From contig CALJKQ010000296.1 in the NCBI GenBank assembly GCA_937973565.1, forward strand, positions 1-32,465: a stretch of 32,465 bases of DNA, given 5' to 3'. The position numbers were made by a program, and so were the translations under genes. The DNA comes from an uncultured Saprospiraceae bacterium. Lineage in GTDB: Bacteria; Bacteroidota; Bacteroidia; Chitinophagales; Saprospiraceae. Positions 31,901 through 32,465 of the stretch are shown piece after piece (position 1 is the first letter of the stretch; each line of letters opens with the position of its first letter). The notes below the pieces were generated by a model that saw only the letters and a list, made by a program, of their open reading frames with translations, had not been told where the DNA came from and did not search any database.

Positions 31901-32418
31901 TTAATTTTTTGAGTTGCCATACTTCTTATTTAAGTAATCTTTCCACTCCTGGCTTTCAAAAAGTTTTTTCTCTCCAAACCACTTTTGCCAAAGGGATACA
32001 TCTTGTATTGGCTCTAACCCCTTTTTTGAAGCAGCAATATGCCTATTAATGTCGTTCAATTCCTCCAAATCTATTTTTTTCATTCGCTCTTCCTGGGTTC
32101 TTGCAACAATTAAAGAATCCAATTGAAGCATCGTTGAATTCTCCGGCAAGCCCCACCCTCTTCTATTGTACATAAACTCAAAAAATTGATCATTGGTGAT
32201 GATTGATCCGTTTTGATCTATTGTATATGCATTGTGCAAGTGCTCACGAGCCAGATAACTTAGTTCTTCGAAACTCAATGGGCTGTACATACTATCCTGA
32301 TATGATGTACGATCAATTACCGTACTACTTCCAAAAAAGAAATACCATTTCCCACGTATTTTAGCGCCTCCGACACCTTGTATGCAATCCATTTGACCAG
32401 AAACACTTTGTTCAACAA
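31901..32418 (-). CDS. Unknown protein, 5'-truncated at contig end
   Basis: About 172 residues of C-terminal sequence are visible. The reading frame continues into the adapter, where it gains a false N-terminus (MTGVQTCALPIF), so true coding sequence stops at 32418. The genuine part is polar, with GAKIRGKWYFFFGSSTVI near its start, a mid-section with YNRRGWGLPENS, and a lysine-rich end (YLNKKYGNSKN). No signal peptide or membrane helix is seen in what remains, and I recognise no family. It is convergent with the surface-protein operon upstream. Confidence 0.7.
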
Positions 32419-32465
32419 AGATCGGAAGAGCACACGTCTGAACTCCAGTCACCAGATCTGATCTC
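32419..32465 (+). other. Illumina TruSeq adapter contamination
   Basis: AGATCGGAAGAGCACACGTC and the following 14 bases (32419-32452) are the standard TruSeq read-through adapter. CAGATCTG (32453-32460) fits an 8-base index, and ATCTC (32461-32465) is the start of the next constant segment. These bases are not part of the genome. Confidence 0.98.

Noticed and set aside
32419..32452. N-terminal coding extension of the last minus-strand gene
   Set aside because: It is translated adapter sequence, not genomic DNA.

Overview
The window looks like a contig end from a Bacteroidota genome, most likely a gliding or surface-attached member of the Saprospiraceae/Chitinophagales kind. The evidence is a CHU_C-type (gliding-motility-associated) C-terminal domain, a type IX secretion (T9SS) sorting domain, SprB-like repeats, a reg_prop/Y_Y_Y hybrid histidine kinase, AT-rich intergenic DNA and weak Shine-Dalgarno sites. 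The family is inferred; there is no rRNA or marker gene to fix it. The last 47 bases are Illumina adapter, so the right edge is a sequencing artefact.

Layout. (1) 1-2430 is the 3' part of a large secreted Cys-paired repeat protein with a CHU_C end. (2) 2431-2841 is non-coding and holds five alternating copies of a 25-bp repeat. (3) 2842-4534 (minus) is a two-gene unit: an atypical SDR and a proline-iminopeptidase-like lipoprotein. (4) 4757-10837 (minus) is a complete hydrogenase maturation operon, in transcription order a mini-HupE-like protein, hypA, hypB, hypF, hypC, hypD, hypE. (5) 11022-15140 (plus, divergent) encodes a [NiFe] hydrogenase: Tat-exported small subunit, large subunit, cytochrome b and maturation protease. 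The small subunit has the six-cysteine proximal-cluster pattern of oxygen-tolerant group 1d enzymes. (6) 15391-19949 is a split phosphorelay: hybrid kinase, separate Hpt protein and, convergently, an OmpR/PhoB-type response regulator. (7) 20090-31484 holds a 1870-residue secreted protein, a terminator, then a three-gene operon of FN3 protein, probable outer-membrane barrel and T9SS-sorted SprB-repeat protein. (8) 31485-32465 has a terminator, a frameshifted CHU_C remnant, a 5'-truncated unknown gene and the adapter.

How it fits together. HypA/B supply nickel, HypC/D/E/F build and deliver the Fe(CN)2CO group, the HyaD-type protease trims the large subunit, and the Tat system exports the dimer to the cytochrome b, feeding electrons from H2 to quinone. 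The 184-bp divergent promoter region carries two CRP/FNR-style palindromes 22 bp apart.

The most interesting unexplained signal is a T-rich element, TTTAATACTTTTTTACACT. It occurs as three exact 19-bp copies: before the kinase, between the response regulator and the 1870-residue protein gene, and before the FN3 operon. A 20/24 degenerate relative sits before the hyp operon. Two copies contain direct repeats 10 bp apart, as expected for an OmpR-type regulator. My hypothesis is that the phosphorelay controls itself and the surface-protein locus through this element, and possibly the hydrogenase locus too.
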